DNA from: a virus
Direction: 5' to 3' (one strand)
Length of the DNA stretch: 22,036 bases
Virus record (IMG/VR): IMGVR_UViG_3300031759_000159
Span: 1-22,036 of that record
Shown here: positions 1 through 7,276 of the stretch, one piece after another
Position numbering within the stretch: position 1 is the stretch's first letter
Layout of the letters: every line of letters starts with the position of its first letter
Translations under genes and position numbers: made by a program
The notes under the pieces: generated by a model
The model's input: the letters and a program-made list of their open reading frames with translations, nothing else
Database searches by the model: none
What the model was told of the DNA's origin: nothing

Positions 1-2
1 CC

Positions 3-260
3 CGCCCCGATCTATCCAAGGCGTTGGAGCCGTTCGGCGAGCAGGCGGATGCGGCCGATCGGCGCCTTGCCGTGATCGAAACCGAACTGCGCCACATGCC
101 GACGCAGCGGGATCTGGCGAACCTCACCGAGAGGGTCGCCAACCTCGCCACCGATGTCGGTAAGATCAGCGTCGGGATCGATGGCATCAACAACCTGCTG
201 GCCCGCATCGAACGGCCGTTGAACGTGCTGATCGATGAGCGGATGAAGGACAACACCTGA
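3..260 (+). CDS. DUF2730-like Mu-type phage protein, 5' partial
   Basis: The frame is open to the left edge of the window, so the true start is probably upstream; a TTG at 24 is the first in-window alternative. The visible 85 residues are polar and heptad-like (RRLAVIETELRHMP, then TERVANLATDVGKI) and end in LARIERPLNVLIDERMKDN. This matches the tail of the small DUF2730 proteins of Mu-like phages, which usually begin with one membrane helix; that helix would lie outside the window. The role in Mu is not established. The stop overlaps the next start (ATGA at 260), and the gene sits just before the gp26/gp27/gp28-like genes, as in Mu. The family assignment rests on remembered pattern plus gene order. 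Confidence 0.6.
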   Translation, partial: RPDLSKALEPFGEQADAADRRLAVIETELRHMPTQRDLANLTERVANLATDVGKISVGIDGINNLLARIERPLNVLIDERMKDNT

Positions 261-550
261 TGACGCTCGCCGAAGCCTGGAAAGCCACACGGCGCCAGAC
301 CATGCTGCGCCTGATCGACAAAGTCGGCGGTTCGGCGAACGAAACGGTGCTGTGCGTGGCGCTGGAAAACGCGGGTTTTCACCGTGATCCGCGCAGCGAG
401 TTTCGCGATGATCTGGACTACCTGGTCAGGCAGCGGTGCCTGACGGAGGAGTGGAACGACGATATGCGCGTCGTGACACTGACCGAACGCGGTGGCGACG
501 CGGCGACCGGGCGGATACACGTGACCGGCGTCGCTCACGACCGCACCTGA
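260..550 (+). CDS. Small winged-helix phage protein (VpaChn25_0724 / Mu gp26-like)
   Basis: This 96-residue protein has the layout of a compact winged-helix domain: helices in MLRLIDKVGGSANETVLCVA, a recognition-like segment around residues 45-60 (FRDDLDYLVRQRCL), and a wing containing VVTLTERGGDAATGR. The ending VTGV resembles the V-x-GV end typical of this small Mu-like phage family. It starts with ATG in a 4-base overlap with the upstream gene (ATGA). It lies directly before the small terminase gene, the position of Mu gp26. DNA binding is inferred from the fold-like pattern, and no target is evident. It could assist packaging or regulate the late operon. Confidence 0.6.
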   Translation: MTLAEAWKATRRQTMLRLIDKVGGSANETVLCVALENAGFHRDPRSEFRDDLDYLVRQRCLTEEWNDDMRVVTLTERGGDAATGRIHVTGVAHDRT

Positions 551-552
551 CC

Positions 553-1110
553 ATGCACCGCCCGTCCAAGGTCGATCGCCTGCCGCCGGAGATCCGGGAG
601 AAGATTGCGGCTCTGCGCGACGACGGTCACACGCTTGATGAGATCATGCAGCACCTGGGCAAGATCGGCCTGGACGCGGACGGCATGCCGTCGCGGTCTG
701 GTCTCGGCCGGCATGTGCAGAACCTGGACTCACTGGCTGAACTGATCAACCAGCAGCGCCGCACCGCCGAAGTGCTGGCCCGGCGTCCGGACGATCCCGG
801 CGCGGCGGATCGGTCGCTGCAACTGAACGTCGAACTGATGCACGGGCTGCTGACGCGCCTGGTGGCAGCCTCGTCGGTTGGCGACGACGCGACCATGAGC
901 GCCAAGGAAATCGGCTTCTTAAGCCGGTCTTTGCAGGCTCTTGCCAGCGCGCAGCGCGCTGACGCGGTCACCAAGATGGCGATCCGCAAGGACATGCAGG
1001 TCGAGATGGAGAAGAAGGTCTCTCAAATCGAAGAGGACGTGGAGACGAAGCGACTGACCCCGGCGGAGATCCTGGAGCGCATCCGCGCAGTCTATCGCGG
1101 CGAGAGCTGA
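553..1110 (+). CDS. DUF3486 family protein, probable terminase small subunit (Mu gp27-like)
   Basis: The start is placed at ATG 553 (MHRPSKVDRLPPEIREKI), not at an in-frame GTG at 436 that would overlap the previous gene by over 100 bases. The product has 185 residues. The opening S-x-(V/I)-DRLP-x-E-(I/V)-R followed by TLDEIMQHL and SGLGRHV is the DUF3486 signature: an N-terminal helix-turn-helix of about 60 residues. A long helical region follows, and the charged C-terminus (residues about 145-180, EMEKKVSQIEEDVETKR) is probably coiled coil. In Mu-like phages this protein precedes the large terminase and is taken to recognise DNA for packaging. It ends 2 bases before the GTG of the large terminase. 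Confidence 0.8.
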   Translation: MHRPSKVDRLPPEIREKIAALRDDGHTLDEIMQHLGKIGLDADGMPSRSGLGRHVQNLDSLAELINQQRRTAEVLARRPDDPGAADRSLQLNVELMHGLLTRLVAASSVGDDATMSAKEIGFLSRSLQALASAQRADAVTKMAIRKDMQVEMEKKVSQIEEDVETKRLTPAEILERIRAVYRGES

Positions 1111-1112
1111 TC

Positions 1113-2465
1113 GTGGCCGGTCTGCTCTACCCGTATCAGGCCAAATGGCTGTCCGATCAGGCCCGTTTCAAGATCGGCATGTTTGCCCGGCAGACCGGCA
1201 AGACGTTTACCACGACACTGGAAATCACTGATAACTGCTTCGAAGCCGAAGTCCTCAACAGCAAACAACGCTGGGTTATTCTGTCGCGCGGCGAACGCCA
1301 GGCAGCCGAGGCGATGAACGAGGGCATCAAGCCCCATATGAAAGCCTACGGCCTCGCCGCCGATCTGATCGAGAGCGAATACACGGTTGAGAAAAGCTTT
1401 CTGGACGGCAAGAAAGCCACCTATCGCCAGTTAGATGTGACGTTTCCGGGCGGCTCCCGCATCACCGCGCTGCCGGCCAATCCTGACACCGCGCGCGGTT
1501 ATTCCGCCAACGTGTTCCTGGATGAATTCGCGTTCCACGCCAAAAGCCGGGCGATCTGGGGTGCGCTGTTTCCGGTGATTTCGAAGCCGGGATTAAAGCT
1601 GCGGATCACGTCCACGCCGAACGGCCGGGGCAACAAGTTCTACGAACTGATGACCGGCAAAGACACAACGTGGAGCCGCCATCGCGTCGATATCTATCAG
1701 GCCGTCGCCGATGGCCTGCCGCGCGATATCGAGGAGCTGCGCGCCGGGTTGAACGACGAGGATCTATGGAAGCAGGAATACAAACTGGAATTCCTGGACG
1801 AAGCCAGCGCCTGGCTGACGTTCGAGATGATCGCGGCCTGCGAGGACACCGATGCCGGCATCCCTTCGAAATACACAGGCGGCCCTTGCGTGATCGGGAA
1901 CGATATCGCGCGCCGCAACGATCTGTGGGTCGCGTGGGTCTATGAGATTGTCGGGGACGTGCTGTGGACGCGTGAGATCGTCACGCTGAGGAACGCGCCG
2001 TTCGCCCACCACGATGCCGAAATCGCGCGGCTGTTCAATCAATACAACGTCACGCGCATGGTCATGGATCAGACTGGCATGGGCGAAAAGCAGGTTGAGG
2101 ACATGAAGTCGGCGCACGGCGCCGGACGTGTCATCGGCATGCTGATGACGCCGGGCAACCGGATGAACGTGGCGCTGGTCGGCCGGCAGGGTTTTGAGGA
2201 TCGCCGGGTACGCATTCCGGCCGGTGATCCGGTGCTGCGATCTGACCTGCACAAGATCAAGAAGGTCAATTCAGAGACCGGCATCCCGCGCCTGGTCGCC
2301 GACAGCGACGCCGAAGGCCATGCCGATCGGGCCTGGGCCGCGATGCTGGGCATTGCCGGTGCCGACCCGTTCATCACCCGACCGAACGATGGGCTGTTGC
2401 AATTCTATCGGCGCGAAGCCGAGGCGGCGAAACAACGCCGCGACAACAAGGACATACAGGCATGA
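1113..2465 (+). CDS. terL: Terminase large subunit (Mu gp28-like)
   Basis: This is the ATP-driven packaging motor with a nuclease domain, and it would act at the portal vertex of the prohead. The 450 residues fit the family. A Walker A-like loop (ARQTGKT) occupies residues 25-31. Walker B (VFLDE) is at 134-138, with D137 and E138 as metal-binding and catalytic acids. STPNG near 170 fits the coupling motif. The RNase H-like nuclease domain starts near residue 260, with candidate metal ligands D264 (VIGNDIARR), D319 (MVMDQTG) and D405 (HADRAW). The start is GTG 1113, directly after the small terminase stop. The stop overlaps the portal ATG (ATGA at 2462). The family call is firm; the exact third acid is inferred. 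Confidence 0.92.
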   Translation: MAGLLYPYQAKWLSDQARFKIGMFARQTGKTFTTTLEITDNCFEAEVLNSKQRWVILSRGERQAAEAMNEGIKPHMKAYGLAADLIESEYTVEKSFLDGKKATYRQLDVTFPGGSRITALPANPDTARGYSANVFLDEFAFHAKSRAIWGALFPVISKPGLKLRITSTPNGRGNKFYELMTGKDTTWSRHRVDIYQAVADGLPRDIEELRAGLNDEDLWKQEYKLEFLDEASAWLTFEMIAACEDTDAGIPSKYTGGPCVIGNDIARRNDLWVAWVYEIVGDVLWTREIVTLRNAPFAHHDAEIARLFNQYNVTRMVMDQTGMGEKQVEDMKSAHGAGRVIGMLMTPGNRMNVALVGRQGFEDRRVRIPAGDPVLRSDLHKIKKVNSETGIPRLVADSDAEGHADRAWAAMLGIAGADPFITRPNDGLLQFYRREAEAAKQRRDNKDIQA

Positions 2466-4921
2466 GCGACAAACCGGCGAAATTCGGGTTGCTGTCGCGC
2501 GCCGAAGCCGCCTGGACGATGGTGCGCACCGGCCAGCCACCGCAGTGGTTCAGTCCCTCCGCACCTATGGCGCCGATGGCACCGCCAGAGGCCGCAGGCC
2601 GGCGGTTCGATTACAAGACCAGCATCAATGCCCAGGCGACGCCGCGGGCGGAGGAGGAGATCGGGTTCCCGGCCCTGCGTAATCTTGCCAAGAACTACGA
2701 CATTTTGCGGATCTGCATGGAGACCCGGAAGAACCAGTTGGTCGGTGAGAAATGGGCGATCCAGACCCGTGAAGGCAAGCCGAAGGCCGAAGTGGCACGC
2801 ATCAAGCTGTGCACTGAATTCTTCGAGTTTCCCGACAAGGAACACGACTGGGATCAGTGGTCGCGGATGCTGATCAACGACATGCTGGAGATCGATGCGG
2901 CGACGATCTACCCGCGCTGGACCAACGGCGGCGATCTTTACTCGCTGGACCCGATCGACGGGGCAACGATCAAGCCGCTGATTGACGACTGGGGACGCAG
3001 GCCGATGGCGCCTGATCCGGCCTTTCAACAGTTTCTGCATGGCGTTCCGGCGGACAATTATAACGCCGAGGAACTGCTGTATTTTCCCCGCAACGTGATG
3101 ACCCATCGGCTGTATGCGATGGGACCGGTCGAACAGATCGTGTTGACCATCAACACCGGCCTGCGCCGGGCGATGCACAAGCTGACTTACTACACCGAGG
3201 GCACCGTCCCCGATGCGCTGTGCGGCGTGCCGGAAAACTGGACGATCGACCAGATCACCGAATTTCAGGACTATTTCGACGGCATGCTGACGGACAATCT
3301 CAGTCAGCGCCGCAAGCTCCGCTTCGTGCCGGCCGGCATCGCCAAGGCGTTTATCCAGACCAAGGAAGGCGTGCTGAAGGACGAATTCGACGAGTGGTTG
3401 GCGCGGGTGGTTTGTTACGCGCTGGACGTGCCCAATCAGTGGGCCGTGAAGCAGCAGAACCGGGCAACGACCGAAATTGCCGGCGAGCAAGCCGATGATG
3501 AAGGGAGGGTGCCCACCAAACAGTGGATCAAGTCAGTGGTCGATCGCTGCCTGCGCGGGCCGCTGAAGTCTCCCGACCTGGAATTCGTGTGGCAGGGCAA
3601 GCATCAGCCCGATCCGCTGGTCGTCGCTCAGACGAATGCGGTCTATCTCGAAAAGGGTGTGATCTCGATCAACAAGGCGAGGGAGGATATCGGCGAAGCC
3701 GCCGTGCCGGGCGGCGATCGGCTGTTCGTCATCACCAGCACCGGTGTGGTGCCGCTGGCGCCGTTCCTTCAGGGCGATGAGATGGCGACTGAGTCGGGGC
3801 TTCAGGAAACGGCGCCACCCGGCCAGACCGCGCAAGCCGGCATCGGTCACAACGGTGGCCCGGCGCTGGATAAGGAAGCGGGCGGCAAGGCGCCGAAGGA
3901 TGCCGCGGATAAAGCCGCCACCGAAGATATGGCCAAGCGCGCGGCGCCGGAAGCACGCCTGAAGGCGGCGTGGCAGGACTGGCTGGCGATGGAAGCACCG
4001 GTCATCAGCTGGCTGTTGGTCCGCTCACTGCCGAAGTTCACCATCATGGCGAAGGCGGCCGGCGATGACCCCGCACAGGCGGCGGAGGACATGGCGGCTG
4101 CGATGCCATCCAGCGACACCGTGCATCCAGGCAAGCCCGTCACGCCGCCGGGGGCCGCCGCGGCGGTATCCGACGCACTCGGCGATGCCATCGCCACGGC
4201 TGTCAATTCGGCCGACTGGGCAACCATCCAGGCCGCGACCGCCGCCGTGCTGCGCGAAGCCGCCGTCGCGAACGTCACCACCGGGATTGACCAGGTGCAG
4301 CCGATGGTGGCCGGCATCGTGGAGAAATCGGCAACGCCGATGATCGATGCCACCAAACTCGCGAATCCGCGTGCCATCGCCTACGCCGAGGATCAGGCCG
4401 CCAGACTGGTCAGCGGCGTGGAGGCTTCCACCCGGAATATGATCCGGGCCACGATCGTCGCCGCGCAGCGGGACGGCCTGACCACCGCACAGGTGCAAAC
4501 GGCGATCGAGAATTCGGCGGCGTTCTCGGCTGAGCGGGCGGAAGTCATCGCGAAATATGAACTGAAGAAATCCAGCGTGCAGGGCAACCTGATCGGCTGG
4601 CGCGCGATGCAGGCGCGGCTGGGCATCAAGATCAACAAGCGCGCCATCCTGGGGCCAAATGAGGCGCATTGCGCGGTCTGCCTCGCCTGCGTGGCCGAGG
4701 GCGCGATCCCGGTGGACGATGAGTTCGTGGCCGGCGACGGCGCGCCGTTCCACCCGCGTTGCGAATGCACGATCGTGCCCGTTGTCGATACGAAGCAGAA
4801 GCCGGCGTCGATCGCCGTGGTGGACGCTGGGGACCCGATGGCGAAAGCGGTGGGGCACCACACGCACGGCCGCTTCGAAGGCCCAGGCTATGAGGACTTT
4901 ACCGGCGGTGAGGGCTTGTGA
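2462..4921 (+). CDS. Portal protein fused to a MuF-type minor head domain
   Basis: The product has 819 residues in one uninterrupted frame. Residues about 45-430 are a portal protein: ETRKNQLVGEKW, TYYTEGTVPDALCGVP and the ending LFVITSTGVVPLAPF follow the common phage portal pattern, and the domain would form the dodecameric DNA channel at the head vertex. Residues 430-500 are a low-complexity linker with IGHNGGP at 461-467. Residues about 500-800 look like a Mu gpF / SPP1 gp7-type minor head protein: a helical region, then AEVIAKYELKKSSVQGN, W, cysteines C737, C740 and C743, and FHPRCEC (H764, C767, C769). That Cys/His pattern is typical of MuF C-termini and may bind zinc. Mu encodes portal and F separately, so this is a fusion. 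The stop overlaps the next ATG. Confidence 0.88.
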   Translation: MSDKPAKFGLLSRAEAAWTMVRTGQPPQWFSPSAPMAPMAPPEAAGRRFDYKTSINAQATPRAEEEIGFPALRNLAKNYDILRICMETRKNQLVGEKWAIQTREGKPKAEVARIKLCTEFFEFPDKEHDWDQWSRMLINDMLEIDAATIYPRWTNGGDLYSLDPIDGATIKPLIDDWGRRPMAPDPAFQQFLHGVPADNYNAEELLYFPRNVMTHRLYAMGPVEQIVLTINTGLRRAMHKLTYYTEGTVPDALCGVPENWTIDQITEFQDYFDGMLTDNLSQRRKLRFVPAGIAKAFIQTKEGVLKDEFDEWLARVVCYALDVPNQWAVKQQNRATTEIAGEQADDEGRVPTKQWIKSVVDRCLRGPLKSPDLEFVWQGKHQPDPLVVAQTNAVYLEKGVISINKAREDIGEAAVPGGDRLFVITSTGVVPLAPFLQGDEMATESGLQETAPPGQTAQAGIGHNGGPALDKEAGGKAPKDAADKAATEDMAKRAAPEARLKAAWQDWLAMEAPVISWLLVRSLPKFTIMAKAAGDDPAQAAEDMAAAMPSSDTVHPGKPVTPPGAAAAVSDALGDAIATAVNSADWATIQAATAAVLREAAVANVTTGIDQVQPMVAGIVEKSATPMIDATKLANPRAIAYAEDQAARLVSGVEASTRNMIRATIVAAQRDGLTTAQVQTAIENSAAFSAERAEVIAKYELKKSSVQGNLIGWRAMQARLGIKINKRAILGPNEAHCAVCLACVAEGAIPVDDEFVAGDGAPFHPRCECTIVPVVDTKQKPASIAVVDAGDPMAKAVGHHTHGRFEGPGYEDFTGGEGL

Positions 4922-5196
4922 TGGCCGATCCAGTTAGAATAATCACATTCAACATCCACGATTATGTTCGAGTGAAACTCTCGCCTGATGCTCTTTTGCT
5001 TTGGAAGCAAGAGGCGGAGGAATTACGAACGGCTTATCCGCAAGATGCCAATGCGTATCCCGATACGCCGCGTCTTGATGCGGATGGTTATTACAGGGAT
5101 CAGCTTTATAAAATCATGCATTTGATTGGTCCCCTATGCGTAATCGCCGGCTTTCCGATCGAGAATTGTGAGATACTGCTGGAAATTAAGCCGTGA
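4921..5196 (+). CDS. Small conserved-looking phage protein of unknown function, AT-richer than its neighbours
   Basis: This 91-residue protein is soluble-looking and has no signal peptide or membrane segment. ATG 4921 is chosen over the GTG three bases earlier because GGTGAGGG lies upstream at normal spacing; it overlaps the portal stop by one base. The pattern FNIHDYVRVKL, then W plus a charged helix, then DADGYYRDQLYKIMHLIGP and a final acidic strand resembles small proteins seen in many unrelated prophages, from memory only; no function is known to me. A hand count gives 128 G or C in 276 bases (46%), well below the rest of the window, with AGA, ATA and TTA codons early on. That suggests separate acquisition. 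It is coupled to the following gene by a GTGA overlap. Confidence 0.75.
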   Translation: MADPVRIITFNIHDYVRVKLSPDALLLWKQEAEELRTAYPQDANAYPDTPRLDADGYYRDQLYKIMHLIGPLCVIAGFPIENCEILLEIKP

Positions 5197-5504
5197 CCGT
5201 CACCGCGCCGGATCTGTGGGACGCGCCGCCAGAGACATACCAACGCACCCTGATCAGCAGCGTCTTCGGACTGGACCGGTCCACGGCGCTGTTTATGAAA
5301 ATGCGGATGTCGGCATTGCGGCACATGAAATGTGCCATGCGGCCGGAACACTGCCGGTTCATCGCCAGCACCTGTCACGTCGATCCCGATGTGCTGACGG
5401 GGCAGCAGCTTGCGCACATCAACCGACTGGCCTGGCGGTACCGGTACCACCTGCCTGCCGTGGCGCGGCCGACGCGCGATCCTGATTCGGAATTCGCGTC
5501 TTGA
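5193..5504 (+). CDS. Hypothetical protein, 103 aa
   Basis: The start is GTG 5193, overlapping the previous stop as GTGA. The product is basic with several histidines and cysteines (RHMKCAMRPEHC, ASTCHVDP) and a helical C-terminus ending in WRYRYHLPAVARP. The C-terminal half (LTGQQLAHINRLAWRYR) has the look of a short helical domain common in small proteins next to phage lysis genes, but I do not recognise the family. There is no membrane segment, so it is not a classical holin. Codon use returns to the high-GC style of the phage. It probably belongs to the same accessory block as the downstream endolysin. Confidence 0.7.
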   Translation: MTVTAPDLWDAPPETYQRTLISSVFGLDRSTALFMKMRMSALRHMKCAMRPEHCRFIASTCHVDPDVLTGQQLAHINRLAWRYRYHLPAVARPTRDPDSEFAS

Positions 5505-5531
5505 ATGCCATTCCGAACCAACCCTGAAACC

Positions 5532-5536
5532 GAGGA
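5532..5536 (+). promoter_or_regulatory. Ribosome binding site deciding the endolysin start
   Basis: GAGGA lies 7 bases upstream of ATG 5544. The alternative in-frame ATG at 5505 has no comparable site, so the shorter product is favoured. Confidence 0.6.
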
Positions 5537-5543
5537 CACAACG

Positions 5544-6122
5544 ATGACCGCCGCTAATTTCCAGTCCTGGTATGATTTCTGCGAACAGCCGGACAATGAC
5601 GGCCAGAAGTTCCACATCACCGAAGGCGATCCCGGTGGCGCCACGGTTTACGGCTGGACAGAGGCAATGTGGGTGCGCGTCGCGCCGCTGCATGGCATCA
5701 CCGACGTGTCGCTGGCCGGGTTCAAGGCGCAGACGAAAGACACGTTGATGCCGCTTTCACGGGCGCAATACTGGAACGGCATTCAGGCGGACCAGATGCC
5801 GAACGGAATCGATGTGTTCTGGACGGATTTCCAATTCGGCTCAGGCGGCGCCACCAAGGCGCTGCAAAAGGCGATTGGCTTGCAGGCGGACGGCATCGTT
5901 GGGATGCAAACGCTGGGCACCCTGCGAATAGAGCCTGACAAGACGCGCCTGCTGGACACACTGCTGGTTGCTCGGCTGGCCTATTACGACGCCTGCGGTT
6001 TCCGCACCCGGTGGCCCGGCCTGTATCGCCGAGCGAGGGTTGGACATGATTTGGCGCAAACGATCGCTGCGGCATCCGCCCCGAAGCCGGCGCTGGTGAC
6101 TGTGCCGAAAGGGCTGACGTGA
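5544..6122 (+). CDS. Endolysin, GH108-like muramidase with C-terminal peptidoglycan-binding domain
   Basis: The product (192 residues) should cleave the glycan strands of peptidoglycan at lysis. The N-terminal half carries GDPGGATVYGWT at residues 28-39, the family hallmark (usually DPGGATNxG-[IV]-T). The catalytic glutamate normally precedes it in an EGGY-like motif; here the corresponding stretch is CEQPDNDGQKFH, so E14 is the best candidate and E27 the alternative. Residues about 93-125 (FWTDFQFGSGGATKALQKAI, then DGIVG) match the predicted peptidoglycan-binding domain found in this family. No signal peptide is visible, so it would need a holin, and none is seen nearby. The stop overlaps a 33-codon ORF (ATGA). 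In Mu the lysis gene lies before the terminase genes, so this placement differs. Confidence 0.85.
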   Translation: MTAANFQSWYDFCEQPDNDGQKFHITEGDPGGATVYGWTEAMWVRVAPLHGITDVSLAGFKAQTKDTLMPLSRAQYWNGIQADQMPNGIDVFWTDFQFGSGGATKALQKAIGLQADGIVGMQTLGTLRIEPDKTRLLDTLLVARLAYYDACGFRTRWPGLYRRARVGHDLAQTIAAASAPKPALVTVPKGLT

Positions 6123-6223
6123 TGATCGAAAATTTCACACTCGAAGACCGCGTTGAAAGCAACGCCGATATCGCCGATCTGATCGAGAAGATATTCCAGC
6201 GGCCATGGGATGCACCGAGATGA
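6122..6223 (+). CDS. Tiny ORF, 33 aa, unknown
   Basis: ATG 6122 overlaps the endolysin stop (ATGA), and its own TGA overlaps the likely methyltransferase start at 6220 (ATGA). The acidic peptide begins MIENFTLEDRVESNADIADL and ends near IFQRPWDAPR. It has no membrane segment. The double coupling fits a real translated gene, or a stretch whose translation serves to reinitiate on the methyltransferase. No family is recognised. Confidence 0.5.
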   Translation: MIENFTLEDRVESNADIADLIEKIFQRPWDAPR

Positions 6224-6936
6224 CCGCGGGCGCCGGCCATGGCACCGTTATGAGGCCCGCTCATCCAGGCGAGCCGGTGCCGAGTCCAGTCCCGCTGCTG
6301 GACCCTGCGCCAGGGGTTGATATGGGGAAGGCCAAAGGCAATCCCCGTGGCAGTGGCTTCGCCCGCAATGCGAACGACTGGTATGTGGAGCCTCCCTGGG
6401 CCGTCCGCGCACTGTTCGACGCCGAACCGTTCTCAGGTGTGGTGTGGGACCCGGCCTGCGGCCGCGGAACGATTCCGCGCGTCGCGAAGGAATACGGACT
6501 GGCATCGTTAGGCACGGACCTGGTCGAACGTGGGTTTGGCGGCGGCGGGACCGATTTCCTGCGTCATTCGCCCGCAACGGACAATATCGTCTCCAATCCG
6601 CCCTATCGGATCATCGGTGGCTTCACCGCCCGGGCGTTGACCTTGGCCAAGCGCAAGGTGGCGATCTTCGCCCGGCTGGCTCTGCTGGAAGGACGGAAGC
6701 GCGGCGCCTGGTTTCCGACCACGCCATTCTCCCGCGTGCTGGTGTTCAGTGCCCGGGTGAACTGCCCTCCCGGCGAGTCCGCGCCCGCGTTCGACGCGCC
6801 GATCGAGGATTGGGGCCTCGGCGGCGCCATCCCCTACGCCTGGTTCATCTGGGACCATGCGCACACGGGAGACGCCCGCGTCGGATTCCTGCCGCCACCG
6901 GGCCGCCAGACCAACTGCATGCGGCTCGCGGCCTGA
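6220..6936 (+). CDS. Phage DNA methyltransferase, probably N6-adenine type
   Basis: This is a class I SAM-dependent methyltransferase of about 238 residues. The SAM-binding motif DPACGRGT is at residues 77-84, an acidic residue at the next strand (GTD, D100) should contact SAM, and the catalytic NPPY is at 126-129. SAM motif before NPPY is the order seen in amino-methyltransferases acting on adenine (or N4-cytosine). A separate target-recognition domain is not obvious, so sequence specificity may be relaxed. The start is uncertain: ATG 6220 is coupled to the previous ORF, ATG 6205 is 15 bases longer, and ATG 6322 has AGGGG just upstream and begins MGKAKGNPRGSGF. The likely role is modifying phage DNA against host restriction, comparable in purpose to Mu mom. 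Confidence 0.85.
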   Translation: MTAGAGHGTVMRPAHPGEPVPSPVPLLDPAPGVDMGKAKGNPRGSGFARNANDWYVEPPWAVRALFDAEPFSGVVWDPACGRGTIPRVAKEYGLASLGTDLVERGFGGGGTDFLRHSPATDNIVSNPPYRIIGGFTARALTLAKRKVAIFARLALLEGRKRGAWFPTTPFSRVLVFSARVNCPPGESAPAFDAPIEDWGLGGAIPYAWFIWDHAHTGDARVGFLPPPGRQTNCMRLAA

Positions 6937-7139
6937 TGGCACACCGGAAAGTCAATATCTGCATCAGCGTCTAGGACGCCGGGTGCCTCACTGTCGTGTT
7001 ACAGCGAGAGATCGACCATGTGGAGAAGGTGTTGCGGATCAACGGTGAAATGATGACCGGGGAAGAGAGGAATTACACGAAGCTCTATCGGTCACAATTG
7101 GCCGGGTGCCTCGCTGCTGTTTGGAAGGTCGTGAGTTGA
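6936..7139 (+). pseudogene. Small ORF interrupted by an in-frame amber codon
   Basis: ATG 6936 overlaps the methyltransferase stop (TGATG), the coupling style of this operon. It opens 12 codons (MAHRKVNICISV) and meets TAG at 6972-6974. The same frame then stays open for 54 codons to TGA 7137-7139, with protein-like content: LQREIDHVEKVLRINGEM, then YTKLYRSQLAGCLAAVW. An internal start at GTG 6996 would give 47 residues but lacks a ribosome binding site. The ORF may be a decayed gene, a short gene starting at 6996, or one needing amber readthrough. No family is recognised. Confidence 0.4.
6978..7116 (+). repeat. Imperfect direct repeat pair, 16 bp, 123 bp apart
   Basis: GCCGGGTGCCTCACTG at 6978-6993 recurs at 7101-7116 with one mismatch (G for A at position 13). 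The offset is a multiple of three, so both copies read in the same frame as AGCLT and AGCLA. It may mark an old internal duplication in the small ORF. Confidence 0.6.
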
Positions 7140-7192
7140 CTGGTGGATGATCGGGCCGCGTATCTCGCAGTGGCGTGATCCCTCAGAAGTTT

Positions 7193-7219
7193 TAAGACGA
7201 TCCTAAGACGCCGTAAGAG
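7193..7219 (+). repeat. Three phased TAAGA(C/G) direct repeats
   Basis: TAAGACG at 7193-7199, TAAGACG at 7204-7210 and TAAGAG at 7214-7219 are spaced 11 and 10 bases apart, about one helical turn, so they lie on one face of the DNA. This is the layout of an activator or repressor binding array. Confidence 0.5.
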
Positions 7220-7276
7220 TATCCAGGGCGGCGCCCGCCCGCCCGGACCATCCATCGGACCCGAAAACGTCCAGCC

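Noticed and set aside
436-552. GTG-initiated N-terminal extension of the DUF3486 protein
   Set aside because: It overlaps the winged-helix gene by over 100 bases and adds Arg/Asp-rich sequence unlike the family; ATG 553 gives the expected N-terminus.
2405-3490. Long open frame on the minus strand (361 codons) opposite the portal gene
   Set aside because: It is a composition shadow of a high-GC gene: Arg/His-rich, with no motif or start signal, and it lies entirely opposite the end of the terminase gene and a well-supported portal gene.
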